This document shows positions 17,074 to 26,074 of a stretch of DNA of 55,273 bases, one piece after another. A program made the position numbers and the translations under genes. Source of the stretch: an uncultured Pelagibacteraceae bacterium (lineage in GTDB: Bacteria; Pseudomonadota; Alphaproteobacteria; Pelagibacterales; Pelagibacteraceae). The first letter of the stretch is position 1; the number at the start of each line of letters is the position of its first letter. The notes beneath the pieces were generated by a model. It was not told the DNA's origin and did not search any database. It saw only the letters and a list, made by a program, of their open reading frames with translations. The stretch is from the NCBI GenBank assembly GCA_902628305.1, contig CACOMK010000004.1:1-55273 (forward strand), read 5' to 3'.

Positions 17074-18699
17074 ATGATTAATACAAATTCCTTAGGCATT
17101 TTAGGTCAATTTTATTTTAATATTAAAGAAAGTTTTAAATCAATTTATCAAAATTCAAATTTTTACGAAAAAAAAATATCAAAAACTTTTAAAAATAATT
17201 TTGAATACAAACCTAGTCCTCATTTACTTTCATCTATAATTAAATACCAAAATAAAAAGTATAAAATTGAAGATTTTGCTATTGAGTCAATTTGGCAAAA
17301 AAATTTAAGTCCTAAAGATTATGAAAAATTAAATAATTTTTTTTGGTTTTTCAGCCTAGATTTAAAATCCTCAAAAAAAACTACACAAACAGTAATAAAA
17401 AATTGGATTTCAAATAACACTAAATATCAAAAAAGGAGTTGGGAATTTGATTTAACTGCAAAAAGAATTATTTCATGGTTATCAAATCATCAACTAACGT
17501 ATGAAGATAGTGATCAAGAGTACAGAACTACTTTTGATCACATGATACAAAAGCAAACTAATCATTTATTAAATGAAATAAAAAATCCAAAAGAAGTAGA
17601 AAATAAGATGATTGGGTGTGCTGCAATAATTTTGACTGGTTTAGCTTATAAGAATGAAAGACAATATCTTACTTACGGATTAAATTTATTAAAAAATATA
17701 ATTAAATTCTCAATAGATAATCAGGGTTTTACAAAATCAAGAAATATCAGGCAATTAATATTTTATTTAAAATATTTTATAATAATAAGAGAGTGGTTTA
17801 AAGAATCTCAGAGTTTGATCCCTGAATATATTGATGAAACTATCTACTATTTAGGCTCAAGTTACACTTTCATTTGGCAAAATATTAAACAAGATATTTT
17901 TTTTAATGGTAACTATTCTTCTGATAATAATGAATTTGATCAATACTTGAAAAGATTGGGTTACACTTTTAAAAATCAAATTAATGAACTAGGCGGTTAT
18001 GCAATACTAAAAAATAAAAAAATAATCCTTGCTGCTGATATTGGATCTAGCCCTAACAAAATATTTTCTAACGACTATCAAGCAGGAGCTTTATCATTTG
18101 AAATATTTTCTAATGATAAAAAATTAATTTCTAATGCTGGTTATTATCCAGACAAAAATAATAAATTTAATAAATTATCAAGAAGCACGTCTTTACATTG
18201 TGCTTTAAGCATTGAGGATTTTTCCTCTTGTAATTTTATTAAGCATCAAAAAAATTTGATTGTTGATAAAGGACTTAAAGTATCTAAAAAAAATGTAGTT
18301 TTTGAAAATAATTATTGGAAAATATCAGGGGCACATGATGGATATTTAATTAAATTTGGAACTATTTATGAAAGAGAGATTGAGTTCTACCCAGAACAAA
18401 TGAAATTTATTGGCTATGATAAGTTATTAAGAAAAAATCCAAGTAAAGAAATTAAATTTGATATTAGATTTCATCTTGATCCAAACTCAAAAGTAATGAA
18501 AACACAAGATAACAAATCAATACTAATTGAATTAGATGAGGAAGGTTGGAAATTTAGTTGTGATAACTTTGATATTAATATTGATAATGGTTTATATTTC
18601 GGTAATAAAAATTCATATAAAGAAAACCAAAATATTTTTATCTCAGGTATGAATAAAGAAAAAGAACAGATAATAAAGTGGGAGATAAATAAATTATAA
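17074..18699 (+). CDS. Heparinase II/III-family protein
   Basis: This 541-residue protein fits the alphaproteobacterial heparinase II/III-like family usually found just before purH. The N-terminal part is an alpha-helical toroid (about residues 50-290) and the C-terminal part is beta-rich. The expected landmark regions are present: 'GNYSSDNNEF', 'LGGYAILKNKKIILAADIGS', 'HCALSIEDFSSCNF' and 'GAHDGYLIKFGTIYEREIEF'. No signal peptide is seen, so the protein may be cytoplasmic. Family members cleave polysaccharides by beta-elimination, but the substrate of this housekeeping-context branch is unknown. The ATG at 17074 follows rpe by four bases, and the stop overlaps the purH start. Confidence 0.82.
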   Translation: MINTNSLGILGQFYFNIKESFKSIYQNSNFYEKKISKTFKNNFEYKPSPHLLSSIIKYQNKKYKIEDFAIESIWQKNLSPKDYEKLNNFFWFFSLDLKSSKKTTQTVIKNWISNNTKYQKRSWEFDLTAKRIISWLSNHQLTYEDSDQEYRTTFDHMIQKQTNHLLNEIKNPKEVENKMIGCAAIILTGLAYKNERQYLTYGLNLLKNIIKFSIDNQGFTKSRNIRQLIFYLKYFIIIREWFKESQSLIPEYIDETIYYLGSSYTFIWQNIKQDIFFNGNYSSDNNEFDQYLKRLGYTFKNQINELGGYAILKNKKIILAADIGSSPNKIFSNDYQAGALSFEIFSNDKKLISNAGYYPDKNNKFNKLSRSTSLHCALSIEDFSSCNFIKHQKNLIVDKGLKVSKKNVVFENNYWKISGAHDGYLIKFGTIYEREIEFYPEQMKFIGYDKLLRKNPSKEIKFDIRFHLDPNSKVMKTQDNKSILIELDEEGWKFSCDNFDINIDNGLYFGNKNSYKENQNIFISGMNKEKEQIIKWEINKL

Positions 18700-20237
18700 T
18701 GAAGAAAAAAATCAAAACAGCTCTCATCTCTGTATCTGATAAAAATAACTTAAAACCATTGCTAAATATTTTAAAAAAGAACAAAGTTAAAATAATTAGC
18801 TCAGGTGGTACTTATAAAGAAATTAAAAGATTAAAATTTAACTGTTTAGAAGTATCTAACTTTACTAATTCCCCTGAGATTCTGGAGGGAAGAGTAAAAA
18901 CTCTTCATCCAAAAATCCATGCAGGGATTTTAAATAAAAGAGAAAAAAAATCTCACTTTAAAGATCTTAAAGATAATAATTTTGAGAATATTGATTTAGT
19001 CATAGTTAATTTTTATCCATTTGAGAACACTCTTAAAAAAACAAATAATCATCAAAAAATTATAGAAAATATAGATGTAGGTGGTCCTACTATGGTTAGA
19101 TCTGCAGCAAAAAACTATAATGATGTAGCTGTAATAACTTCCTCAGATCAGTATGGGGAATTAATTAGAGAACTAAAAAAATTCAAGGGATCTACTTCTT
19201 TAAATTTTAGAGAAAAACTATCAAGAATAGCGTTTGCTGAGACGGCATATTATGACTCTGTTATTTCAAACTATCTTAACAAAAAAACAAATACTATTTT
19301 CCCTTGGAAAAAAATTTTTCATGGAAATCTAATAGAGCAACTTAGATACGGTGAAAATTCTCACCAATTAAGCGCAATTTATTCAAGTAGTTCAAATATT
19401 AACTTAAAACAAATTCATGGAAAACAGCTTAGTTATAACAATTATAATGACTTATTTAGTGCTCTAACTATTTCAAGATCTTTCCCAAAAGGGAAGGGAA
19501 CTGTCATAGTCAAGCACGCAAACCCGTGTGGAGTTTCTGCTAAAAATGATCGTTTAGAGAGTTATAAGTCCGCTCTTTCTTGTGACCCTGTAAGTGCTTT
19601 TGGTGGAATAGTTTCTTGTAATTTTAAAATTACGAGTGATTTAGCTGTTGAATTAAATAAGTTATTTTTAGAGGTAATAGTTGCAAATGGTTTCGATACC
19701 AATGCAATCAAAATATTAAAAGCTAAAAAAAACTTAAGATTGATTGATGGAACAAATTACACATCAGGAGAACTTTTAAAGTTTGTATCATTTAATCAAG
19801 GTATAATGATACAAACAGAAGACATAAATATATTTTCAAAAAAAAATTTTAAAGTTGTATCAAAACGAAAACCAACATCTAAGCAACTTAAAGATCTTAT
19901 TTTTGCTTTTAATGTATGTAGATATGTAAAATCAAATGCAATAGTATTGGCATCCAACGAAACAACTGTTGGCATTGGTTCGGGTCAACCAAGTAGATTG
20001 GACAGTTGTGAAATAGCGATAAACAAAATGAAAAAATTTAATCTTCAGACTGATAACTTAGTTGCTGCCTCAGATGCTTTTTTTCCTTTTGTAGACGGCA
20101 TTGAAAAACTGGTACAATCTGGAGTTAGAGCTGTTGTTCAACCATCTGGATCAATAAGGGATAGAGAAATAATTAACTTTGCAAATGAAACTAATACTGT
20201 ACTACTTTTTTCTAAAACAAGACACTTTAGACATTAG
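18699..20237 (+). CDS. purH: Bifunctional AICAR formyltransferase / IMP cyclohydrolase
   Basis: PurH carries out the last two steps of IMP synthesis. The N-terminal MGS-like cyclohydrolase domain begins 'TALISVSDKNNLKPLL' and contains 'ISSGGTYKEI', 'GRVKTLHPKIHAGIL' and 'NIDVGGPTMVRSAAKN'. The transformylase domain has 'LRYGENSHQ' and the catalytic Lys-His in 'VKHANPCGVS', and ends with 'DAFFPFVDGIEKLVQSGV'. Length (512) is normal. The last 11 bases overlap the convergent pterin dehydratase gene. Confidence 0.98.
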   Translation: MKKKIKTALISVSDKNNLKPLLNILKKNKVKIISSGGTYKEIKRLKFNCLEVSNFTNSPEILEGRVKTLHPKIHAGILNKREKKSHFKDLKDNNFENIDLVIVNFYPFENTLKKTNNHQKIIENIDVGGPTMVRSAAKNYNDVAVITSSDQYGELIRELKKFKGSTSLNFREKLSRIAFAETAYYDSVISNYLNKKTNTIFPWKKIFHGNLIEQLRYGENSHQLSAIYSSSSNINLKQIHGKQLSYNNYNDLFSALTISRSFPKGKGTVIVKHANPCGVSAKNDRLESYKSALSCDPVSAFGGIVSCNFKITSDLAVELNKLFLEVIVANGFDTNAIKILKAKKNLRLIDGTNYTSGELLKFVSFNQGIMIQTEDINIFSKKNFKVVSKRKPTSKQLKDLIFAFNVCRYVKSNAIVLASNETTVGIGSGQPSRLDSCEIAINKMKKFNLQTDNLVAASDAFFPFVDGIEKLVQSGVRAVVQPSGSIRDREIINFANETNTVLLFSKTRHFRH

Positions 20238-20571
20238 GTATTTGATCTATTTTTGCAGCAAGAATAAAATCACTCTCGGCTAGACCTTTTATTGCATGCG
20301 TAAATATTTTAATTCTCGCATAACCCCATCCAAACCATAAATCGGGGTGATGACCTTCGGTTTCTGCTATTTCTCCAACTTTGTTTACAAATTCCTGACT
20401 TTGTAAAAAATTATCAAATTTAAAACTTTTAATTAAATGAAAGCCATCAATTTTGTCTTCTAAGACTTCCCAGCCATCAACTTTTTTAAGATATTTATGT
20501 ATCTCCTCAGCATTAAATGGAGGGATATTACCTTCACAAGGAACACATTTTTTATTAGCTAAATCACTCAT
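20227..20571 (-). CDS. phhB: 4a-hydroxytetrahydrobiopterin dehydratase (pterin-4a-carbinolamine dehydratase)
   Basis: This 114-residue protein has the PCD signature 'EGHHPDLWFGWGYARIKIFT', in part, with the His-His-Pro active-site cluster, and 'KSFKFDNFLQSQEFVNKVG' before it. The enzyme recycles the pterin cofactor of aromatic amino-acid hydroxylases and is also found in bacteria as a moonlighting factor in molybdopterin-related roles. Its start lies only 10 bases after the 3' end of tRNA-Gly on the same strand, so both probably come from one transcript. Confidence 0.92.
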   Translation of the reverse strand: MSDLANKKCVPCEGNIPPFNAEEIHKYLKKVDGWEVLEDKIDGFHLIKSFKFDNFLQSQEFVNKVGEIAETEGHHPDLWFGWGYARIKIFTHAIKGLAESDFILAAKIDQIPNV

Positions 20572-20581
20572 AACATTTTTT

Positions 20582-20656
20582 TGGAGCGGGCAAAGGGGGT
20601 CGAACCCTCGACCTTCTCGTTGGCAACGAGACGCTCTACCACTGAGCTATACCCGC
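20582..20656 (-). tRNA. tRNA-Gly (anticodon GCC)
   Basis: On the minus strand a 75-base cloverleaf with encoded 3' CCA can be drawn. The acceptor stem GCGGGTA pairs with TGCCCGC, the D arm contains AGCTCAGTGGTAGAGC, the anticodon stem is TCTCG/CGAGA with loop TTGCCAA (anticodon GCC), and the T arm contains GGTTCGACCCC. All invariant bases are in place. An open frame running over it on the plus strand is spurious. Confidence 0.97.
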
Positions 20657-20675
20657 TTGTTCTATAAGTATTAAA

Positions 20676-20706
20676 ACTATTGCCTTTTTAAATATTAAGC
20701 AATAGT
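20676..20706. repeat. 8-bp inverted repeat upstream of tRNA-Gly
   Basis: ACTATTGC (20676-20683) and GCAATAGT (20699-20706) form a perfect inverted repeat around a 15-base AT-rich loop, about 20 bases upstream of the tRNA 5' end and in the promoter space shared with the divergent LON-domain gene. It may be an operator or a transcript hairpin. Confidence 0.4.
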
Positions 20707-20738
20707 CAAAATAACTAAAAATAATTTTATTATATTAT

Positions 20739-20751
20739 GTTTGTGACAAAC
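20739..20751. promoter_or_regulatory. 13-base palindrome upstream of the LON-domain gene
   Basis: GTTTGTGACAAAC (20739-20751) is a perfect palindrome around a central G, about 40 bases before the LON-domain protein start. It has the form of a small regulator-binding site, but I cannot name a regulator. Confidence 0.3.
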
Positions 20752-20792
20752 TTATATATTATTTAAAATCTTGCATATGATATAAATTGACG

Positions 20793-21437
20793 ATGAAAAA
20801 AGAAGATCTTCCAAGTACACTTTCGGTATTCCCTTTAAGCAATTTTATAATATTTCCCAAAACTACCGTACCCTTAAATATTTTCGAACCGCGTTATATC
20901 GATATGATTAACGATAGTATGAAATCAAATAAATTAATTGGAATGATTCAACCAAAAAATTCCAATAATGACCAAATTAATCCAGAATTACATGATGTTG
21001 GGTGTCTTGGAAAAATTACAAGTTTTAAAGAAACAGAAGATGGAAGGTTTTTAATTGAATTAAAGGGCTTAATAAGGTTTAAAAAAATTAAAGAATTAAT
21101 TACAAAAAATAAATATAGAGTTGTTAACGTAAATTTTAATGATTTTTATCAAGACCTTGAAAATAAAAAAGAAAATGTAAAATTTTCTGATCTTGAGCTA
21201 ATTTTTAAAGATTTAAAATCATTATTTGAAAAAAGAGGATTTATTATAAATTGGAAAGCACTTGAAAGACAAAGTCTTGATGAAACAATCAATGCACTTG
21301 CTATGGCCTCGCCATTTTCTTTGGAAGAAAAACAAGTTTTATTAGAAGCAGAAAATTTAGACATTAGAAAAAATAAAATATCCCAAATTTTAAGTACTTA
21401 TACTTTTGATAATTTTAACAATACAACAATTCAATAA
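20793..21437 (+). CDS. LON peptidase substrate-binding (LON-N) domain protein
   Basis: This is a stand-alone N-terminal LON domain of about 214 residues without the ATPase or protease parts. It begins with 'LSVFPLSNFIIFPKTTVPLNIFEPRY' in part, with 'GCLGKITSFKETEDGRFLIELKG' further on, both typical of LON-N. I chose the ATG at 20793 over an in-frame TTG six bases upstream. Such proteins are common in alphaproteobacteria; a role in recognising substrates for proteolysis is presumed. It abuts the convergent UbiH-like gene with no spacer. Confidence 0.88.
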   Translation: MKKEDLPSTLSVFPLSNFIIFPKTTVPLNIFEPRYIDMINDSMKSNKLIGMIQPKNSNNDQINPELHDVGCLGKITSFKETEDGRFLIELKGLIRFKKIKELITKNKYRVVNVNFNDFYQDLENKKENVKFSDLELIFKDLKSLFEKRGFIINWKALERQSLDETINALAMASPFSLEEKQVLLEAENLDIRKNKISQILSTYTFDNFNNTTIQ

Positions 21438-22514
21438 CTAAAAATTTATTCCTTTGTCTGCAATTTTAGTAAATATATTGTTTATGGAAGTATTTCTCCC
21501 TAATAATTTTAATGATTTACTCAAAAAACTATTATTTAATTTTCTTTCTAGATTAAAAAATTCGTGAATAAAATCAATGCTATTAGAAAAAATATAATTT
21601 TTATGTTTTATTTTTTTTTCAAATTCATAGTTTACTGAACTATCAAGAGGTAAACCTAAATCAATTTTTTTTTTAATAATATTAATTAAGAGATTTATAT
21701 CTCTAATAGTCATATTAAAACCCTGACCAGCAAGAGGATGAATTCTATGAAGCAAGTCTCCAAAAGCTAAAATATTATCATGATAATATGATCTTAAGTT
21801 TAAAGATTTTAGATCAAAATTTTCTATTCTATCAATCTTTTTAATTTTATATTTAAGGTTATATTTTTTTATTAATTGAATTAATTTTTCTCTATTAATA
21901 TTTTTTGAATTATATATTGAATATACAACAGAAGTTTTATTTTTTTGAAATGGCAAAAACGCTAATGGTCCTAGATTAGTAAATATTTGAATAGCAACAT
22001 CATTGGAAATCTCCTCATGAGTTATAATAGTAGTATAAGCTAAACTATTATAGGTTTTTTCAATTTTTTTACTGAAATATTTTTTTGTTAAAAAATTTTT
22101 AAAATCAGTGTTTATTATTAAATTATATTTACTTGATTTATTCGATCTTAATTTAGCGTTTATTTTTTTAAAATACTTATTCTTAGATAAGCTTTTATTT
22201 AAAACTTCGTGTATCTTATGATTTTTTATTATTGAAAAAAGTTGGTTTTTTCTATTTTCAAAATTAAAAATTTTTTCATTTTTTAAATTTTCGCCATAAA
22301 TTTCAATTTTTTTTATTTTCCATATCATTTTATCTATTTTAATTATGCTTTTATTAAAATATTCATAATTACTTTTAGAAATGCCGATTGTTCTTGATTG
22401 ATTAATTTTATTGTTTTTATTTAGTGAGACTAAATCAACAAAAATATTTTGATTAACTAAAGCTTTTGCTAAAGTTAAAGCAGTTAAACCAGAACCAAGT
22501 ATACAAACTCTCAT
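21438..22514 (-). CDS. UbiH/Coq6-like FAD-dependent monooxygenase
   Basis: This protein of about 358 residues has the FAD-binding start 'MRVCILGSGLTALTLAKAL', which fixes the ATG at 22514 rather than further upstream. The second FAD motif is 'FGDLLHRIHPLAGQGFNMTI', characteristic of ubiquinone-biosynthesis hydroxylases (GD..H...P..GQG.N). It is 30-40 residues shorter than typical UbiH/UbiF and the middle is very Lys/Asn-rich. Likely role: ring hydroxylation in ubiquinone synthesis at the inner membrane; which ring position cannot be told. Confidence 0.8.
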   Translation of the reverse strand: MRVCILGSGLTALTLAKALVNQNIFVDLVSLNKNNKINQSRTIGISKSNYEYFNKSIIKIDKMIWKIKKIEIYGENLKNEKIFNFENRKNQLFSIIKNHKIHEVLNKSLSKNKYFKKINAKLRSNKSSKYNLIINTDFKNFLTKKYFSKKIEKTYNSLAYTTIITHEEISNDVAIQIFTNLGPLAFLPFQKNKTSVVYSIYNSKNINREKLIQLIKKYNLKYKIKKIDRIENFDLKSLNLRSYYHDNILAFGDLLHRIHPLAGQGFNMTIRDINLLINIIKKKIDLGLPLDSSVNYEFEKKIKHKNYIFSNSIDFIHEFFNLERKLNNSFLSKSLKLLGRNTSINNIFTKIADKGINF

Positions 22515-22576
22515 AATATTTTTAATTTTAACAACAAAAATTAGATGATACAAAGTGATAAAATTGATTCATAATT

Positions 22577-24664
22577 ATGGAAATTAAAAAAACAACTGAT
22601 TTATTTATTAATTTTACTATTAAAAGGCTTGCAGAAATTTTTGGTATTGTTGTTTTTTGTGCTGGGCTTTTATTATTGCTAGCTTTATTTACTTATTCAC
22701 CAGATGATCCTAATTTTATCTTTCCAGAAAATACTGAAATAAAAAATATTTTAGGTTTTCGTGGAGGTTTTGTGTCAGATTTGTTTTTTCAATCATTGGG
22801 GCTAGTTTCTTATTTTTTTTCTTTTACTATAATTTTGACTGGCATTAATATTATTAGAAATAAAGAATTTTTTTTAATTATTGAAAATATATTCTTTGCG
22901 ACAATTTATTGTATCCTTGGCACTCTGTTTCTTGCACATTATTATTCAACTGCTTTTACATTTTATATAAATGGAAATGGAGGCTTTGTAGGAAATTATT
23001 TAGATCAAACATTTTTAAAATCTCTAATTTTGACTAATGAAATAATTTTTTATTATGTTTTGATTATTTTAAATATTTTATTATTTTTAGTTAGTATCAA
23101 CTTCCACCCTATTAAATTTTATACCACAATAAAAAAAATCTCTAAAAGTTTTAGCAAAAAAGAAAAGAGAAACTATACTGATAAAAGTGAAGTAATAAGT
23201 GAATACATTCCTCAAGAAGAAATTAAAAATCTTATTCAAGAAGATTTACCTTTTATAAAAGCTGAAACCAAAAATAATAATAATTTAATCAAATTTAAGT
23301 TACCAAGTCTAAATTTATTAAAAATTCCAACAAATAACGAAAAAAAAAACATCAAGAAAACCGATGCTCATAACCCTGAATTTTTAGAAAAAATTCTACT
23401 AGACTTTGGTGTTGACGGTAACATTAAAAAGATTAGCCATGGACCTGTAGTTACATTAAACGAATTTGAACCAGCAGCAGGTGTCAAAGTTTCTAAAATA
23501 ATTAATTTATCAGATGATATAGCAAGGAATACTAGTTCTGAATCTGCTAGAATTGCAACTATACCAGGAAGCAACACGGTTGGTATTGAGCTACCAAACA
23601 ACACTAGAGAAAATGTTTATTTGAGTGAAATTTTAGATAACTCTGATTTTAAAAAAAGAGAAATAAAGTTACCGATCGCTTTAGGAAAAAGTATTTCTGG
23701 TGCGCCGATAGTTGGAGATTTGTCATCAATGCCTCATCTACTTATTGCTGGCACAACCGGATCAGGTAAATCTGTATGTATAAATACCATAATTCTTTCA
23801 CTTCTTTATAGGCACACATCTGAAATATGTAAATTTATCTTGATTGATCCAAAAATGCTTGAACTTTCAACGTATGAAGGAATTCCCCATTTATTATGTC
23901 CTGTAATAACTGAGGCTAAAAAAGCAGCATCAGTGCTTGGTTGGGTAGTTAAAGAAATGGAAAACAGATATAAGCTGATGACCAAAGAAGGAGTCAGGAA
24001 CATTGATGGATATAACGCTAAACACAAGCTTCCTATGCCATACATAATTGTTGTAGTTGATGAAATGTCAGATTTAATGCTAGTAGCAGGTAAAGAAATT
24101 GAAAATTATATTCAAAAATTATCACAAATGGCCAGAGCTGCTGGTATTCACATAATTATGGCGACTCAAAGACCTAGTGTAGACGTGATTACAGGAACTA
24201 TTAAAGCAAATTTTCCAACAAGAATATCTTTTCAAGTGACTTCTAAAATTGATAGTAGAACAATTTTAGGTGAGCAAGGAGCTGAACAATTACTGGGAAA
24301 AGGAGATATGCTATATATGTCTTCAGCAAATCGTATAGTAAGAATTCATGCTCCTTTTGTATCAGATAGTGAAATTGAAAAAATAAATAATTTTTTAAGG
24401 TCACAAGCAGAACCAGATTATGTTGATGAAATTTTAAACTTTGCTGATGAGAGAGAAATCGGTGATAGTCAAAGTCAAGGTGAAAGAGATGAACTATATC
24501 AACAAGCTTTAGAAATTATAAGATCAGAAGGGAAAGCTTCCACTTCTTTTTTACAAAGAAAACTACAAATTGGTTACAATAGAGCTGCAAGAATTATTGA
24601 TATGATGGAGTCGGATGGAATTGTAAGTAAAGCTAATCATGTTGGTAAAAGAGACGTTCTCTGA
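22577..24664 (+). CDS. ftsK: DNA translocase FtsK
   Basis: FtsK pumps chromosome termini across the division septum and activates XerCD at dif. The 695-residue protein has four N-terminal membrane helices (within residues 14-180), a short charged linker, then the motor. Walker A is GTTGSGKS at residues 392-399, Walker B is in 'IIVVVDEMSDLM', and 'MATQRPSVDVITGTIKANFP' in part follows. The C-terminal gamma winged helix reads 'STSFLQRKLQIGYNRAARII', in part. The LolA-like gene starts in its stop codon. Confidence 0.97.
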   Translation: MEIKKTTDLFINFTIKRLAEIFGIVVFCAGLLLLLALFTYSPDDPNFIFPENTEIKNILGFRGGFVSDLFFQSLGLVSYFFSFTIILTGINIIRNKEFFLIIENIFFATIYCILGTLFLAHYYSTAFTFYINGNGGFVGNYLDQTFLKSLILTNEIIFYYVLIILNILLFLVSINFHPIKFYTTIKKISKSFSKKEKRNYTDKSEVISEYIPQEEIKNLIQEDLPFIKAETKNNNNLIKFKLPSLNLLKIPTNNEKKNIKKTDAHNPEFLEKILLDFGVDGNIKKISHGPVVTLNEFEPAAGVKVSKIINLSDDIARNTSSESARIATIPGSNTVGIELPNNTRENVYLSEILDNSDFKKREIKLPIALGKSISGAPIVGDLSSMPHLLIAGTTGSGKSVCINTIILSLLYRHTSEICKFILIDPKMLELSTYEGIPHLLCPVITEAKKAASVLGWVVKEMENRYKLMTKEGVRNIDGYNAKHKLPMPYIIVVVDEMSDLMLVAGKEIENYIQKLSQMARAAGIHIIMATQRPSVDVITGTIKANFPTRISFQVTSKIDSRTILGEQGAEQLLGKGDMLYMSSANRIVRIHAPFVSDSEIEKINNFLRSQAEPDYVDEILNFADEREIGDSQSQGERDELYQQALEIIRSEGKASTSFLQRKLQIGYNRAARIIDMMESDGIVSKANHVGKRDVL

Positions 24665-25212
24665 TGTTAAGATTTTTTTTGATAATAACCTTCTTTTTTT
24701 TAACACATAATTCAAATGCTGATGTTAAAAAAAAAATTATACGAAATCTTAAAAATACTAATAATTTAGATTTTAAATTTGAACAAAATGTTAATGGTAA
24801 AATAGAGAATGGTAATTGTACGATAGAATATCCAAAAAAAATATTTTGTGAATATGCAAGGAGTAACAATAAAATTTTAGTTTCAAATGGAAAATCTTTA
24901 GTTGTTAAAACTATTACTAGCTATTATCGTTATCCTTTGGAAAAAACCCCTTTAAATATTATTTTAGATAAAAATATACTAATCAATAAAATTAAATCTT
25001 TAAAAGAAAGAACAATCGATAATAATCTTATTAATTTTACAATCTTAGAAAATAATAACGAAATAAATATATTTTTTGACAAACAAACGTATGATTTGAT
25101 TGGTTGGCAAAACACTGATATGTATCAAAATTTTAATATTACATTCCTTTCATCCATTAGAAAAAATAGGGTGCTATCTAAGAACTTGTTTAATATACCT
25201 GCTCAAAATTAA
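24664..25212 (+). CDS. LolA-like outer-membrane lipoprotein carrier protein
   Basis: This 182-residue protein has a signal peptide (hydrophobic residues 2-14, cleavage probably near Ala19), so it is periplasmic. It has LolA-type features: 'FKFEQNVNGKIENGNCTIEYP', in part, then 'FCEYARSNNKILVSNGKSLVV', in part, and 'YRYPLEKTPLNIIL'. LolA shuttles lipoproteins from the inner to the outer membrane, and the ftsK-lolA pairing is a widespread arrangement that supports the call. Translation is coupled to ftsK by a one-base overlap. It overlaps the convergent GNAT gene by four bases. Confidence 0.85.
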   Translation: MLRFFLIITFFFLTHNSNADVKKKIIRNLKNTNNLDFKFEQNVNGKIENGNCTIEYPKKIFCEYARSNNKILVSNGKSLVVKTITSYYRYPLEKTPLNIILDKNILINKIKSLKERTIDNNLINFTILENNNEINIFFDKQTYDLIGWQNTDMYQNFNITFLSSIRKNRVLSKNLFNIPAQN

Positions 25213-25712
25213 ATATTAAATATTTCAGTTTTAAATATTTTCATACCTCTTGAAATATAATTACTTAAAGCATTTTTATGATCTAAAGAACAAGTATGTA
25301 CCCAAACTCTCTTGGTATTATTTATAAAGGATTTTTTAATGGCTTCTGACAATAAAAAGGATCCTAATTTTTTATTTTGATATTCTTCTAAAATTCCAAA
25401 GTATGCAATTTCTGTTTCACTATTTTCCGGATGAAAAATTAATTCAAAAAATCCGACTAAATCATCCTTATTTTTTAATACATACGAATTAATATTTTTA
25501 GAGGAAACATAATTAATCCATTTTTCTTCTGACCAAGTAAGTCTATCTACCCACTTGTGTTTTTTACCAATATTTTTATAAAAAAATTTATTTAATTGAA
25601 AATTAATTGGATTTATTAAACTTAAAGAATAATCTTCAGATGGTTTGTTTCCCTCGATTAGATCTTGAAGTGAATTAATTTCTAAGTAATTTCTTTTAAC
25701 TTCTTCTGTCAC
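25209..25712 (-). CDS. GNAT-family N-acetyltransferase
   Basis: This 167-residue protein has the GNAT core: 'VGFFELIFHPENSETEIAYFG' in part, the acetyl-CoA pyrophosphate loop region 'YQNKKLGSFLLSEAIKKSF' and the late 'HTCSLDHKNALSNYISRGM'. The acceptor substrate is unknown. The start overlaps the end of the HIT gene by four bases, so it is the last gene of the mcl-mtkA-mtkB-HIT-GNAT run. Confidence 0.85.
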   Translation of the reverse strand: MTEEVKRNYLEINSLQDLIEGNKPSEDYSLSLINPINFQLNKFFYKNIGKKHKWVDRLTWSEEKWINYVSSKNINSYVLKNKDDLVGFFELIFHPENSETEIAYFGILEEYQNKKLGSFLLSEAIKKSFINNTKRVWVHTCSLDHKNALSNYISRGMKIFKTEIFNI

Positions 25713-26074
25713 TCCACCATTTTCCCAACTCGTTCTCCTCCAAATAAATGAAAATGTAAATGAGGCACTTCTTGACCGCCGTGATCACTGATGTTTGCTA
25801 AAGCTCTATAGCCCTTGCCTACTTCTGTTGAAATACCAAGCTTTTTAGCAACTATATTAATACCTTTTAACAAACCAACCATTTCCTCAGAGGAAGCATT
25901 TAAACTAAAATCATCTAAGTCAACATATTTTCCCTTGGGAATAATTAATGCATGAATTTTTTTTTGAGGATTAATGTCATGAAATGACAAAACAAAATTG
26001 TCCTCATAAATTTTATTACAAGGTATTTCTCCACGTAAAATCTTTGCAAAGATATTTTGATCGTCGTAAGCCAT
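25709..26074 (-). CDS. HIT-family (histidine triad) protein
   Basis: This 121-residue protein carries the HIT motif 'HLHFHLFGG' near its C-terminus and the family start 'NIFAKILRGEIPCNKIYED'. HIT (Hint-type) proteins hydrolyse nucleoside phosphoramidates and related adenylated compounds. It follows the mtkB/sucD-like gene by only one base. Confidence 0.95.
   Translation of the reverse strand: MAYDDQNIFAKILRGEIPCNKIYEDNFVLSFHDINPQKKIHALIIPKGKYVDLDDFSLNASSEEMVGLLKGINIVAKKLGISTEVGKGYRALANISDHGGQEVPHLHFHLFGGERVGKMVE

Noticed and set aside
20453-20674. Plus-strand open frame running across tRNA-Gly
   Set aside because: It overlaps a well-formed tRNA and the pterin dehydratase gene on the other strand, and resembles no protein.
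22515-22553. Longer N-terminus for the UbiH-like protein
   Set aside because: The extra residues precede the FAD-binding start MRVCILGSG, which normally begins at the N-terminus; ATG 22514 fits better.
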